From the NCBI GenBank assembly GCA_016806645.1, contig JACSYO010001808.1, forward strand, positions 1,764,501-1,828,500: 64,000 bases of DNA, given 5' to 3'. Shown in pieces: positions 1-33,375 of this stretch. The position numbers and the translations under genes are program-made. Position 1 is the first letter of the stretch. Each line of letters starts with the position of its first letter. The notes under the pieces were generated by a model. The model was not told the DNA's origin and made no database searches. It saw nothing but the letters and a program-made list of their open reading frames with translations. This DNA is from Ophiodon elongatus. Lineage: Eukaryota; Chordata; Actinopteri; Perciformes; Hexagrammidae.

Positions 1-310
1 TGCGCTCGCTGCCTGTGGACCGCATGCTGGCTCCGCTGCGCTCGGACTGGAGCTGCTGGGGTCGTGCGCGCGGGCGGCTGCACATCACTTTATCCTGAGG
101 GTGAAAATAGCACCGGGGGGCCGAGCAGCTGCCGCCGATCCGGTGACCGAGGGGGTTTGCGCCGTCCGGCCCCCCGGCGGATCGGCATACCACTGCTAAT
201 AAATGACGGCTGCCTTCTGGGTCGCCAGCCCGCCGCGGAAAAGGGAAGACAGGTGGGGGAGGAGGTGGAGGAGGTGGAGGAGGAGGGGAGGAGGGGGCAC
301 CTGTTGTTGT
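1..310. promoter_or_regulatory. GC-rich island, possible promoter or gene edge
   Basis: This stretch is GC- and CpG-rich compared with the AT-rich sequence after it. It ends in a purine-rich GGAGG tract at about 250-297. On the minus strand an ATG in fair context lies at 23-25 and would open a frame leaving the window, so this could be the 5' end of a minus-strand gene with its CpG island. On the plus strand bases 3-96 are open and then stop, so a gene's last codons are an alternative. I recognise no protein family in either reading. Confidence 0.3.
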
Positions 311-3300
311 CTGGAGCCTACAGGTTTATATTAGGCTGCACTGATATGGGGCTGCCTTCATGGCCAATTTCACATCAGAAATATTGACATTTTGGCCAAT
401 ATTCAGTGTTAAATACAAAAACAAGCACCTCACGGAGGAATAATAGTTTATTATATATGTTAAGTAGTTCTGGATCCCTACACAATATGGTGCAATGCAT
501 TTGCTAAAACACTTAGAAAATAAAGTAAACATTATGCTTCACCTTTCATACCAATGCAATGTATTTAATCCATAGAAGTGAGAAAAATGTACAGCATAAA
601 CATTTATTTCCATTAAAACCTTTCAACATAGTTCACTTAAAACAGATAAAATTCCTTTATAAGATAATTCTAGCAAAGACCTGATCTCACTGCTGCCTTC
701 AACTAAATATGTATTATATAAATTGTATTGTTTATTAAGTAAAATGGTAAAAGAAAATCATTTTTATTTTAAATATTTATTTTTATTTACTATTTTGTTA
801 CTAAGTTGACAAATTAAAATGTTTTATATTAATTTGAATGAACTGGACAAGATGTTTGTGTTTTAGAGACATACATTAAAACAATGTGGTGGAAAATACA
901 TTTTCTTAAGTACCATACTTTTTTATTTTCCGCTACTTTATACTTTAAATGACTAAATATTAAATAGTGGACTGCAGGACTTAAAGCAGTATTTGTACAC
1001 GATGTATTGCTACTTTTACTTCAGTACTCCTTCATCAAGAAAATGCTGACATTTAATAAACACATTAACTTTAATTATTCCAGTCATTACTCCTTCAGCA
1101 CGAATTAAATCAAATAAATATCATAATTTCTTTCACACTGATGACCTTGATGGCCAGTTTAATAAGTCATAACAGTGTTTCCTGCCTGCTGGTGTCCAGG
1201 ATGGAGGGTAACTTTGCTGCCTTAGCCAATGGCTTCAAGCTCCCATTGAGTGAACAGTCCAGGTGGACACGTCCCGTGTGTGCCCACCAGGATGGACCCC
1301 CACCCTCCCCCCACCCTCCCCACGACCCCCCACCACCTTGCCCAGTGCCATCTTTGGGGGTGGATATAAATATCTGTGAACAGACGATGCCTTGTGTGCG
1401 TTGCTGCAAAAGCTCGGAGCCACCAGGTTGTTTATTTCATTTGAGTGACATCATGAGCGTGGAGTAAACTTTAAACCTGTTGATGTTCTCTCAAGTTCAT
1501 TTGCATTATTGTGCAGTTTTTATATTCTTGTTTTGCCACCAGAGGGCAGTAATGATCCTTTTTCTTTTTTTCTAGCATATAAAACACAAGACATGGCCTT
1601 ATTTCCTGAGGTCAAAGGTCATCTTCCCGCAGGATTAAAATTTAAAACAGGAACAGATTTAGCAGATTTATCTTTCAGGCAAAAACATTGCTTTTGATGC
1701 TTTGATCAGTTTTTTGATTTTGGGCTATTTTACTTCCATAACATCCCAAATACACATGTATGCGTTTCTTTTACTGTTTCATCTGTATCGTTTTTCCTAA
1801 ATTTCCCATTAGATAATGTCTCATTTGCGTATTTAAACAAAAAATTTGAGAAAAAGTGACTGTGCATAATCAGCTGGGAGAAGTTTCCTGGTTCAAATGT
1901 TCACCTGTCGCGTCTCCTCTCAGTTTAGAAAGAGAATCACACAGAGATTAGAGTGATGGCAACAAATATCAACAGCGGAGCCAGCTGGTTGCTCCTGCTG
2001 TGGTCTTAACAAACCGTCCTCATCAGTGGTAAGAAGTCAGCCGGCTCTTCAGCGGTCGGTCGGGCAGGAATCCTAATTGGTGCGGAGCTAATGCGGCCTC
2101 GTTAATCTTTTAATCCTCATTTCCTCTCCGACCCGCTGGCCGTGAACTTGTCTGGACTCTGGAGCAAAGTCAAATGTTTCTCTGCTGCTGCACACTCCAC
2201 AAAAAAAAAATAATTAAAAAAAACCTGAGGGAACTCAGAATTGCAAACTGAAAGAATCTCCTGAACAAATTGTTATAAAACATTTTTCTTTTATTGACCT
2301 CCAGGTAACAAATCCTCTGGTGTTGGAGGTCTTCAGCTCTGTGAACAGCTGGTAAGGAGGAGACGGATGCAGCACATATGAAAGTCTGATAATACGTCTG
2401 ATACATGTGTGACAGTCATCTTATTATTATGTGATCCTATAGTCTCAAACTGGAACTTTGCAACCTGGAAGATTATTATGACTAGCTGAAATGAAAACCT
2501 TTAAAGGATATTTATGATTTCTTTTTTTACAAAACAACCAATAAACAATGCCTTAATGAGAAATAACAGATAATACAGTGATTAAGATATATACACCAAG
2601 AAATATGCGACAATATAAAACAACCAAATAAATAAATACTCATACAGAGGTTTGGGTTTGTGTCGTAGCATTTAAAAATGTTCCCCAACTTTTAAATGAT
2701 CAGTGAATAAAATAGCTGCTTGTAACCACCTGATCGATAACCTTATGTTTCATGTGTGATAAAATAAGAAGTATAGTGTTCCAGACTTTTATAAAGTTGT
2801 GAAATGATTCCCCGTCTGCACAATGTGTACAACAAGTCAGTGGCTCATTAGCCTAGCTTAGCACAAAGACTGGAAGCAGGGGGAAACTGTTAGCTTAAAT
2901 ATTGGAGCTCGGAAGTGTTTCTACATAAATATGCACTCAAGAAAGCAGATTACTGGAGATGCTGAGCAGGAACAAATAAATAAGTTTATCCAGTTGTATA
3001 ACTGCTTCGAAATATTTGTTTGCATGCTATCAAACTGAAAAACCTACATTTCCCCCTGCTTTGAGTTTTTTTGCTGAGTGCACAGAGATGGAACTTTGTT
3101 TCCACACTTTCCTTTCCGACGACGCTCTGCTGTGATGGCTCCGTTTCACCTGGACGTTTCATCGGTGCCGATTTAACTCCAGCTGTTTGGTGTCTGTTTG
3201 ATTGTAAGTGGGCCTCAACCTCAGCCAATAGGGAGCTGAAAAACACCAGAAGGTTTTATAATGACTGACACAGATCCACACTGAAAACCAACAAGAAGAC

Positions 3301-3417
3301 TTTAACTTTAACCCTTCCAAAAAGGAAGATTCTAAGGAATTCTGTCACGTTAAAAGATAAAATGGCAGATTCACGACCGAAACGCAGCTCTACATTCTGC
3401 TTTGATCCCTGCAGCAT
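311..3417. other. Intergenic, no gene seen
   Basis: AT-rich sequence with only short, low-complexity open frames. It holds a C-rich patch at about 1285-1345 and A/T-rich runs. It lies downstream of vwde, so it probably contains that gene's 3' UTR and polyadenylation region. I found no splice-flanked coding exon here. Confidence 0.5.
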
Positions 3418-24429
<21,012 letters not shown>

Positions 24430-24900
24430 GGCTGCGGGTCCGGGTTTAGGAGATGTAGCGGGCTGGCTTCAGTCTTCAGGTCCCATTGAGAGTTTGCAGA
24501 AACCGTGGGAAAGTGGCGCAAACTGTACTTATCCCCCCAACCCTCTCCTGTTTGATGATTACAGGGAAACAAGGTTTCAATGTGCGCTGCGCTCACCGGA
24601 GAACTGCGGCTTCCCCGTGCAGACGGCGCAAGATGAGCAAAGAAAGAGGCGGGAGGAGGCACTAAACCGCAGGAGTCTGCTCCTATAGGTGGGTCCTCCG
24701 TGAGCCCAGACTCTCCATCAACATCACGTGCAAACACATCAACAAATGCTCCATTTCTTCTGTCCCGATCAAAGCTGAACTCTCCTCCTCGGTTTATAAA
24801 CCATTCTGAACTGTTTGGATCCACGAGGCACAGATCCGCGCGTGAAAGTGGAAACGTCAGATGAAATTAATCAGAGACGCACGTGCTGCTGCCACATGTC
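24430..24900 (-). promoter_or_regulatory. vwde upstream region
   Basis: This sequence lies directly 5' of the vwde start codon. It is moderately GC-rich with scattered CpGs. A perfect 12-bp palindrome GGTTTATAAACC (about 24791-24802) contains a TATAAA reading on the minus strand, some 360 bp above the ATG. It could be a TATA element, but without transcript data that is a guess. Confidence 0.3.
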
Positions 24901-25339
24901 GGCATCTCGACAACAACCCGAGCTCCTGCAGCCAAATGTCTGACTCATGCTGAAGAGTTTCTGCATTTCCTGCAAATCACCAAAAGGACGAACATGGATT
25001 TGGTGTAAAAAACAAAAAAAGTTAACTTTAGATATTTGCACATATAACTACACTGTATATACACGCAGTATTCTGCAGCTGTTAGTACTCAGTGTACTTG
25101 TATACACTCCCAACATGTCAGCAGCTGTAAAGGAAGTTAGTGCACCGTAAGGCTTTAATTTGGAGAAGGATACAATGATGCATATGAAATTAATTATTAA
25201 CAGTATGGGGCATGTGTATGACAGGCTTCATTTAAAATACAAAAAAACAAGTGTGTGTGGGAGGGGGTACATTTAAAGTATTTTATCATCGTACTTCTCT
25301 ATCTTATGCTTCCATTTACATAGTTATGCAGTAGGAATT

Positions 25340-25565
25340 ATTAAACGAACAGAATGACCAAAACCAGATGCAAAACAACTATAAAGAGACAAAGAATGAC
25401 TACAAAGAGATGCAAAAGGACCAAAAAGAGATGCAAGACAACTATAAAGAGACACAGAATGACAAAAAAAAGACACAAAACAACAAAGAGAGATGCATAA
25501 AGAGCAAAAATGTGTCTCTTTGTATCCGTGGCTCTTGTTAGGGGGCTGGGGGCCTTTATATTCTG
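25340..25565. repeat. Degenerate ~19-bp minisatellite plus G-rich element end
   Basis: A second occurrence of the AAAGAGACACAAAATGAC-type tandem motif, about nine degenerate copies. It is followed by a GGGGGCTGGGGGCC stretch ending in GCCCAGGGGCCC at about 25565-25577. The combination looks like the end of a non-autonomous mobile element rather than a simple satellite. Its boundaries are not clear. Confidence 0.55.
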
Positions 25566-26319
25566 CCCAGGGGCCCATTGTTTCACGTTCTGTCTATAAT
25601 CTGTCCAACACTTTAGTGTGCTGCTGTCCTCCTCTCTCTCATCCTAAAACACCAGCCACAGAGTTCATGACCTCTTCATGTGACTGAAAACACTCGAGGG
25701 GAGTGTAAAGTAAATATCAGGTGCTGGAGGCTAAAGAGACAAAAATACACAGCGTTCCGCGAAATAAAAGACCTGCGAGGAGCAGCAGGTGTTCTGCGCT
25801 CGCCTTTTCATTTCGACTTCACTTGAATACTGTGAGAAAGTCTCAGAGCTTCAGTTTTCACACTTGGACCTGAGACATGACGTGTCTGCACCGTTGCGAC
25901 ATGCAACAGTCGGGGGACAAGTTTCCTCAAGCAGACGCAGCGTGTTGGGATTCAAACAGCTTCGGATGTTTTAAGAGTGAAGGGTTGGAGCTATCCTGGT
26001 GGCCTTTTGATTCCCAAATTCATTCATCCACAAATATGTCTTTTTATATGAAGATAAAAATCTTCATACACAAAAGTAAATTCAATAAAATGACCTGATG
26101 GGATTGGCAGCTTTTCAGTGTTTGAAATACCTTAAAAAGCAAGTTGCATGATTGCGTAAATAAACCTACACCGAGAAACAATAAAATAATTTCTGGGTTC
26201 TTTGGGTGACTTATCTCCTGATATGTATTGTCCAACCCTACAGGACACATAACCTAAAACTGCTCTCCTTTATACGCGTCCCTGTCCTCCTCCCTGCTGC
26301 TCCTGCACCAACATGTGTC

Positions 26320-26483
26320 CTAACTCTCAAACTTGTCCCGCATGTGTTCAGAAGTATTCAGAATATCATCCATTAGTCTCCCGAGAGCCTCCTGAAAAGC
26401 TCCCTGCGTCTGAGACTGCAGTGGCGGCGACTCCTCGCTGAAGCGTCTTAACATTATCTGCTGCTTCCTTTGATGTTTGTGCC
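26320..26483 (-). CDS. Unidentified terminal-exon-like frame
   Basis: A strong acceptor (CCCTTGTTGTTTCTCAG) is followed by 53 sense codons and a TAG at 26320-26322, entering in phase 1. The peptide is hydrophilic and helix-prone (for example QGAFQEALGRLMDDILN), not low-complexity. I do not recognise the family and found no matching upstream exon. It could be the end of a small minus-strand gene or a gene relic. Confidence 0.35.
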
Positions 26484-27199
26484 CTGAGAAACAACAAGGG
26501 TGGGGGGTACGTTTCAGTCCTGCCTCCTGAGCGCTTCCAGATGTCACACATCCTCCTTTACTGTGAGAAAAAACCAGAGGGGAACATACAAGACGCATGT
26601 CGGCGGCTACAATGCAACACAAACATCTTGCAGCCACATTGCTTCTGCACCCTTAAAAGCATGAGTCATTTCTAACACGTCTGCATGCTCAGCTTTTTCT
26701 TCCTAACCACACACGAAATCTAGATATGTTTTCTTCACATGTCGAGGTGGAAAGTGGCTCAAATATGTGCCTTGTTGACGCCCTGAAGAGTGCAGTTGGG
26801 CTCGAAACACATTTACTGGTTACTTTGTTGGTCAGTTTGTCTTAGAAAAGTTACAGCAAGCTAATTTGCAGCTCTTGTGGAAAACAGAAATTTCTACAAT
26901 GCATTGATAAACTTAGAGCGCGGGTTGAATGGGGTCAAAGGTCAATCAGCTTGACCTTTAGGGCACTTCTGCTTAAGCTTTCCTGAAGGTCGTGTCTGAG
27001 GCGATTTATCAGCAACATTCTGCTACATGAAGCAGGAAAGGTCCAATGCAGCACACGCAATAAAAGAAAACCGTTATATTTCATTTCATTTTTAAGGAAT
27101 TGCATAAAAAATGACTGCATATAATATTTTCTAAAAGAATGTAAATAGTTTATTTGTAAATTTGAAATAGTTTTTATGGATTTATTCATGTATAATCAT

Positions 27200-27540
27200 A
27201 GTATAAAACACAAGTACAGTATTGTACTCCAAAAAATAATTACAGTATCATATCATAAACCACAATTACAGTATCACTCGAGAACATATTAAAAGTATTG
27301 TACCGTAAAACAAAATTACAATATTGTACTCCAGAACGTATTTACAGTATTTTACTGTAAAACACAAATCTTTGTCTGTGAACCATGGCCTCCAAGCAAA
27401 ACCAAAACTTGTATTACTTTTTTATAGTAAACTATCTAAAACAATTACATGATCATGCTCCAGAACATATTTAACGTATCATACTGTAAACTATTTATAG
27501 TAGAGCACTGTAAAGCACAATCAGCTGCTTTGCTGTAAAC
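27200..27540. repeat. Degenerate tandem repeat, ~55-60 bp period
   Basis: Recurring blocks combine ACAATTACAGTATNNTACTCNAGAACATATT and ACTGTAAAACACAA-like segments at irregular spacing of about 55-60 bp. The sequence is AT-rich and noncoding, and its origin is unknown. Confidence 0.5.
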
Positions 27541-28944
27541 AGGAAGTGACTCGTCTAACAGTGCCGAGTTTTATTGTACTCTATCTTCTTCTTCCTCTTT
27601 CTACATCTCTTCCTCCCATTGACACTGCATCAACCTGAAATAATAGAAATAGTCTGTGTAAGATACACAATACTATTTTTACAAATGCTTTGAAAATAGA
27701 TTGAGATTACATATATTCATTTATTCATTAATATTGACTAGAAGAACTTAATTTAGTGAGGAAAGCCAATCGGAGCCAGTTACAGTGGTGATGAGTTTCT
27801 AATTACCCATATTGGAGGAAAACAGATCTTTTTCTCCTCACAGCAACCGGACATCACATCAGCGACACCTCACTGTTTGGGAAATGTCTCATAATCAAAC
27901 TTGACAGAGTGAGAAAAGCAAACGCTGAAGGTTTAGAGGTCATACAGTACTCTGACCTACAGTATGGAGGTGTAAGTGAGGCCCAGCAGCCTGTGTTTTC
28001 ACTCAAAGGGAACTCTGCAAAACCTCCTGCATTCACACAATGACTGACATATTTTCTCTGTATTCTTTAAGTATTTAAAGGGACCTAAGTACGTTCCTTG
28101 AGGAACTCCCTCAAAATAAAGTCATGACCCCAAACACTAGTTGCGTATTTGCTGCTTATTGGATTTGAGGAATCCCGCACAAAATAATATAAATATCAGT
28201 TAGTGCATTGTATGTGAGCTGCTTTGGCGTCTTTTAAAAAAGTAAACATGGGAGTTCATACAACATCCTAAAGAAATGACATAAATGTAATTAATGAACA
28301 AATGTATTTGGTTCAGTTTTTGTAAATATTTTTGTTTATTTTATCTATCTAATGATTCTGGTATTTGTTTGACACATAAATAATACAAATATCCCATAAT
28401 CACTTGATTTTTCAAACTCAGACAGCTGAAATCTCATTAACTAACTGATTCTGTTCTGATTTTGTTCTCCCATCACTTACATTAGCAGTGAATTCAATTA
28501 ATCTTATTTGAACAAATATGACCAGAGCTCTTTCAGTGTACTACTGTTTTAAAACAGATTTGACAAACTGTGAACCTACCCTTTAATCTCTAAATATACA
28601 AATATGATTTTCACATAATTTCCTACTTCTGTCTCCTGCAGGTTTTGGGATGGTGGTGACAAGATCTGAAAACTTGGTTCCAGATGACAAACAGTAAAGA
28701 AGATAATAATTTTTTTGTATGAATGATGCTTAATAAACTTCACCTTTCTGAAGCCTCTGATGTGATTTAAACGTTGTATTTTTCTGCCATCTTGTGGTCT
28801 CATTGGATATTACATCTATAATTCATCCTTGGCACTGTACTCTGAATATTGAGGGTTAAAAGACGCACGCATCTCCACATGTGTCTGTTGTTAAATGCCT
28901 CAAACACAAACTGTGACGGTGTCTTTTTCTTTGTGTGATCTCAG

Positions 28945-29678
28945 AGTTGGAGCTGCAGCCTGGAGTGAACGGCTTCAGACTGTCAAACCAGCCCATCCTG
29001 CTGGTCTGCCCCCTGCAGGCCAGTCTGGAGGTACTGCACTGCCTTCATTAATGCCAGATTGAATGAGTTCACAGCAGAGAAAATGGTTTAGAAATATGAT
29101 ACATTCTTCATGCATTACTTATTTAAAATCCTGTGAAATGTCAACATGTCATCTTTCTAACAATGCATTTCTTTCAAATAAATTAAATAGGTTTTATATG
29201 GTTTATTGACATTAAAAAGCAAACTAATTTTCATTCAACCCTCGAAGAAAAACTTCTTCCAGGAGCTGGAGAGGAGGGGCGTCGCTGTGAGGATGGAAGA
29301 GCTTTTAGAGTGTTATTGTGATGGGAGAGCACCAACAGGCAGGTTGTGTTGAGGGCTGCTTCACTCTCACGTCTAACCCACGGACCGCTGCAGACTCTGC
29401 TGCAGGGAAAACTTACCAAACCTGGAGAACAGTGGATGCTTTTTTTTGTATCTGCTATTTTACTTACTTGAATCATGCAAGCCTCGTTATCTTCACCATA
29501 TACGTCTTTGTTAGGATGCATCTGTGGAAATGAAATTGTTTACACCAATTAAAGTGAAGTAAAGAAGTCTGAGCTGAAGGAGTTTCTGGTGAACCTGCAT
29601 GATGTCATCTGGTTTCAGCACAATGACCGAAGAGGAGCTTTAAGAATAACTATAGAGACAATCTTCTCTCTGATGGAG
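28945..29678 (+). pseudogene. Exon-like pieces of an unidentified plus-strand gene
   Basis: Three open segments line up. Piece a is 28945-29030 (TCTCAG acceptor, GTACTG donor; GVNGFRLSNQPILLVCPLQ). Piece b starts at 29263 after CTTCTTCCAG and is phase-compatible with a (ELERRGVAVRMEELLE). Piece c is 29568-29678 with donor GTCAGT (HDVIWFQHNDRRGALRIT). Piece b has no good donor before a stop and piece c has a poor acceptor, so the set looks like a decayed or incomplete gene. The peptides are not low-complexity, but I cannot name the family. Confidence 0.35.
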
Positions 29679-29699
29679 GTCAGTTAACAGTTCCTCACT

Positions 29700-30871
29700 G
29701 TAACTTTAATAGTACTTATGTACTTTTACTTTAGGAGGATTGTTAAAGCACCTGAAGCTCTCAGGTCAAAGGTCACCAGGACAGAATCACCAGGCCTGGA
29801 GCAGTTAGGGGAAGACGGCCCCCCCCACATTGCATTTGTTCTGGTCCTACCCCCCCCCCCACCGTGACCCTGCTCTCCAGTCGAGCGTTGGGGTGCGACA
29901 CCCAGAGAGCTCGCAGCATGGGGTTTGCAAATCACACGATTTTGGGGCAGAGAAATGTGATGAGACCCCCGTTTCCTCCCTCCTCACCCGGCTGTACATT
30001 ACACACATGAGTTAGCCGCCAGTCCTCCTTCACCAATTAACACCTACTTTATTATAACGTCGACTTCTCTCTAATGTTCTTGCATGTGTTTATGCACTAT
30101 TACCTTGACGGATGCCTATTCCACGATTAGACATAATTGGCATATCAATATGCAAAACCTAAATGGATTAACCTTCTTTAAAACTAATGAGCACTTGCAT
30201 GCCCAGCTGGGGAATGGACCAGAATTAGCATTTGTCATCTTTTAGGAGTGATGTGGGAATAAATAATTGAAGAGAGGGTGGGTATTGTCTTTCCTTGGGC
30301 TACTTGAGCGTAAAGTGACTGTACTGTTAAAAAAGGAAGAAGAGGGAGATATGCAGATTTACTGTCTGAACGATGACGGTGAGCAAAAAATACAAAGAAG
30401 CTGTGTCTCAAAGAGGAGGAGGAGAAAGAAAAACTAGAGCTTCATGAGATTTATTTATTTTTGGGGTATTTTGAGTATCATTCAGAGGTATACAGGTGTC
30501 TAAAACAGGAGAGATAAATACATGGTGATCATAATGTTGAGTAAGTTAAATCACATGAATACAAAAAAGTAACATTCAATATTATTCTTAACAATAAGTG
30601 GTAGTGTGAAAAAAGTAAAGTATTCACGCTGTTATTTTACTTTTTATTAAACAAACCGGTGACAAACTAAACAGACCACGTTGTAACAAAAATAAGACGT
30701 ATGAAAGCAGATGTCACGAGTATAATTTAATGTGGTAAATACAATAATAAGAAACCAACAAACAGAAAGATAAACATATACAATACATATTATAATAACA
30801 TGAATGGCATTCTTCTCTTTGTGGATCAATGGTAATATGCATTAAAGAGGATAATGTTGATGGTCTGTGGC
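29700..30871. other. Intergenic, no gene seen
   Basis: AT-rich sequence with a C-rich patch near 29819-29863 and scattered short frames. No splice-flanked coding exon or identifiable mobile element end was found. Confidence 0.5.
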
Positions 30872-31019
30872 AGCAATGCCTCTGATCAACAGTCACATGA
30901 TCGATAACTGACAGATTGACGTGTGAACCAACCAGCGGCTGAAGCGCTGTCCACGTGACACTACTTAGCTCAGGTGGACTAACTGACCCGATGACGTTTC
31001 CAAGATGGCCGACAACGAC
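30872..31019 (+). repeat. Left arm of a 148-bp inverted duplication
   Basis: This arm is nearly identical (two or three mismatches) to the reverse complement of 34758-34905. It contains a CACGTG E-box at 30951-30956, the string TTTCCAAGATGGCC, and the first five codons of the small gene at 33376-34772. It is therefore a copy of that gene's promoter, 5' leader and start codon, in opposite orientation. Confidence 0.9.
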
Positions 31020-31133
31020 GAGCTCTCCCAGCTGCACGTGCATGACTCCACCTGCAGGTGGATCACAGACTTCCTGTCTGACAGGAAGCAGCACCCAAAG
31101 GCGCTCATGCTTTGCAAAAAAATAAATAAATAA
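31005..31133 (+). pseudogene. Chimeric frame: duplicated start codon fused to LINE RT fragment
   Basis: The duplicated ATG opens 42 codons. The first five (MADND) match the small coiled-coil gene. Homology then stops, and the next residues (DSTCRWITDFLSDRKQ) match the conserved RT segment of fish LINEs of the L2/Rex type. The frame ends in an A-rich AAAT run at about 31116-31150, which fits a retroposon tail. It has a copied promoter in front, so it could be transcribed, but a functional protein is unlikely. Confidence 0.6.
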
Positions 31134-31150
31134 ATAAATAAATAAATTAA
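31116..31150. repeat. (AAAT)n run
   Basis: An A-rich tetranucleotide repeat directly after the LINE-like coding fragment, consistent with a target-primed retroposon tail on the plus strand. Confidence 0.8.
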
Positions 31151-33375
31151 AAAAATCTGAAATAGCTCAGGATCTGGAACTGTCAGCAAGGACCAAACCA
31201 CTGATGAAATGTCAGATTAGATACGAGGGGGATAGAAGACTAGTTGGGAGTCCAGAGGTTGTGCGTCCGATTCTTATGAAGTACAGGGAGTTTTTTGTTG
31301 TCCAACATCCAAAGAAGAAGTCAAATACACAAAGAAACAAGTGTTGTGTATCAACACACAGCTCAGGGCGGGTTCATTTTGAGCAAAAATGATAGTAATG
31401 ATAGTTATCGTAATCGTCAGCGATTGATAGAAGAAGGCTATGTTGGAACAGAGAACCACCTCAAACTTTAAGTACATTCATAAAGTAGAAGAAGTCACAA
31501 GCTCTACCAAACAAGAGCCATGCGTCTCAGAACAAGTAGCTCATTGAGATGTAAGACTGCTTAGAAACCCTGAGGTTATTGTAAAAAAAAGTAAATCAAA
31601 AAGTCCGATCAGAAAGGATAGTGTACTGTGTGGCAGAGCTTTTGCACTTTAAAAGGTCACTGCATCTCATTGGACACGTAGACCCAGGTCTTATGATCCT
31701 CTGGCCTATAGCTGAGAGCTGTTTGAGCTACTGTGGTAGAAACATTAGTCTAATGTTTCAGATCAAGTGGAGGAGTCAATCGTGGCTAAGAAAATAATAT
31801 TGGTTAAAGATGACAGATCTGAAACACGAACAACTAAAGTGAAGATCGATGGTTGACAACGGGTTGTTTAGTTTTATATCTGAAATGTGCAGAACAATCT
31901 CTTCCTCTTAAACAAATCAGATAGCTCAAGACGATAGACGTCTGGTTGGGAGACTAGACGTTATGGGTTCGATCCCCGTACGGTGCAGTACATTTTAAGA
32001 TCAAACAGACAAAATGAAGAAGACAAATATGCAAATAAACAGACTCGAGCGTCAGAGCAGATAGCTTGATGTGATAGATGACTGCTTAGGAGACGGGAGG
32101 TCATGGGATCAATTCTTATGTGGCTCAGTGACTTTTGAGGTCTAACACCCAAATGAAGAAGTGAAATACACAAAGAGAACATTGCAGAGTGTGTGTGACA
32201 TGGTGGCGTGGTTATGAAGTTCCCGGTTTGCATGGCGTCAGGCCCGGGTTCGCTCCTCACCGTAGTGAGGACATCATCGTCCTGTACCGAAGGGGGTCTG
32301 AGACGTGTGTCTCCTCCCGGGTTTCCAGAGAAATAAACACAGAGGGTTATGGAGCCAAGTTATTTATTTAAAATGCAGAATAAAATCAGATAAAAAAAAA
32401 CAAATCGCCCTGCCTCTTATTTTAGATCTCAGAATACACACAGACGAGAAGAGAAGAAAGTCCGTCGTCCTCTGGTCTGGAAACTCTGCTTTGGGGAGAA
32501 AAGAGACAGACAACGTTAGAATTTACATCACATACATGTATTATGATTACTACTACATATTACTACTACCAACAAATACAACAAAGATTCTCAAAGTTTT
32601 GATGACTAAATGAAAACTATAACAGTACATTTTTATGACAAACTATATTCTGATTTTATTAAATACTTGTGAAATTTTGAATGAACCATCTATGTTATAC
32701 TACACAATGAGGTATTTATTAGACACAATACTATGACATTCAATTGAGAGTTTTTATGCCTATACTATACTGCAAGTTTGCTACTATGATTTGTTTTATT
32801 ACATACTATGGCTTTTTATCACATATTTCTGACATGCTATAATATAACTTTTTTTCTGAAAATAAATAAACTACTATTCCATTTTGTGATTCTTAATGAA
32901 ATACTTTACCATTACTTTTAAATTTATTTTTATGACATAATATTAAATATTTTTCTGAGACTATTTCTGCTTTTACTTTTTTCTGAAATATATCATGACA
33001 TATACTATGACATTCTATACTTATCTTTCATGACATATTGTGATTTAGTAAGATTTTGTAAAACTTTTTATGACATACTATATGATTTATTTCTGAAAGT
33101 TGTTATTTTATGCTATAGAATGACATGTTTATTGACATTTGTTCTGACTATATTTTGAATTTCTTTCATAACATACTACCGTAGAACATTTTTATGGCTT
33201 TTCTTTTAAGGACTACTCTGACACCACTAACAAGAACTACAACAATACTTGTAATTTGTCCGAGAGCACTTGAACAACTCCTACAACTACTGAGAATAAT
33301 GGAGTTGATAGTTACCAAATGTTTGTTCCATGTGCTCCTGTTGTCGTCTCCTCCAGGCTCTTCAAGTGTCTTTGT

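Noticed and set aside
31917..31990. Functional tRNA gene
   Set aside because: It has a perfect B box and an A-box-like start, but the stems do not pair into a clean cloverleaf and similar degenerate copies surround it.
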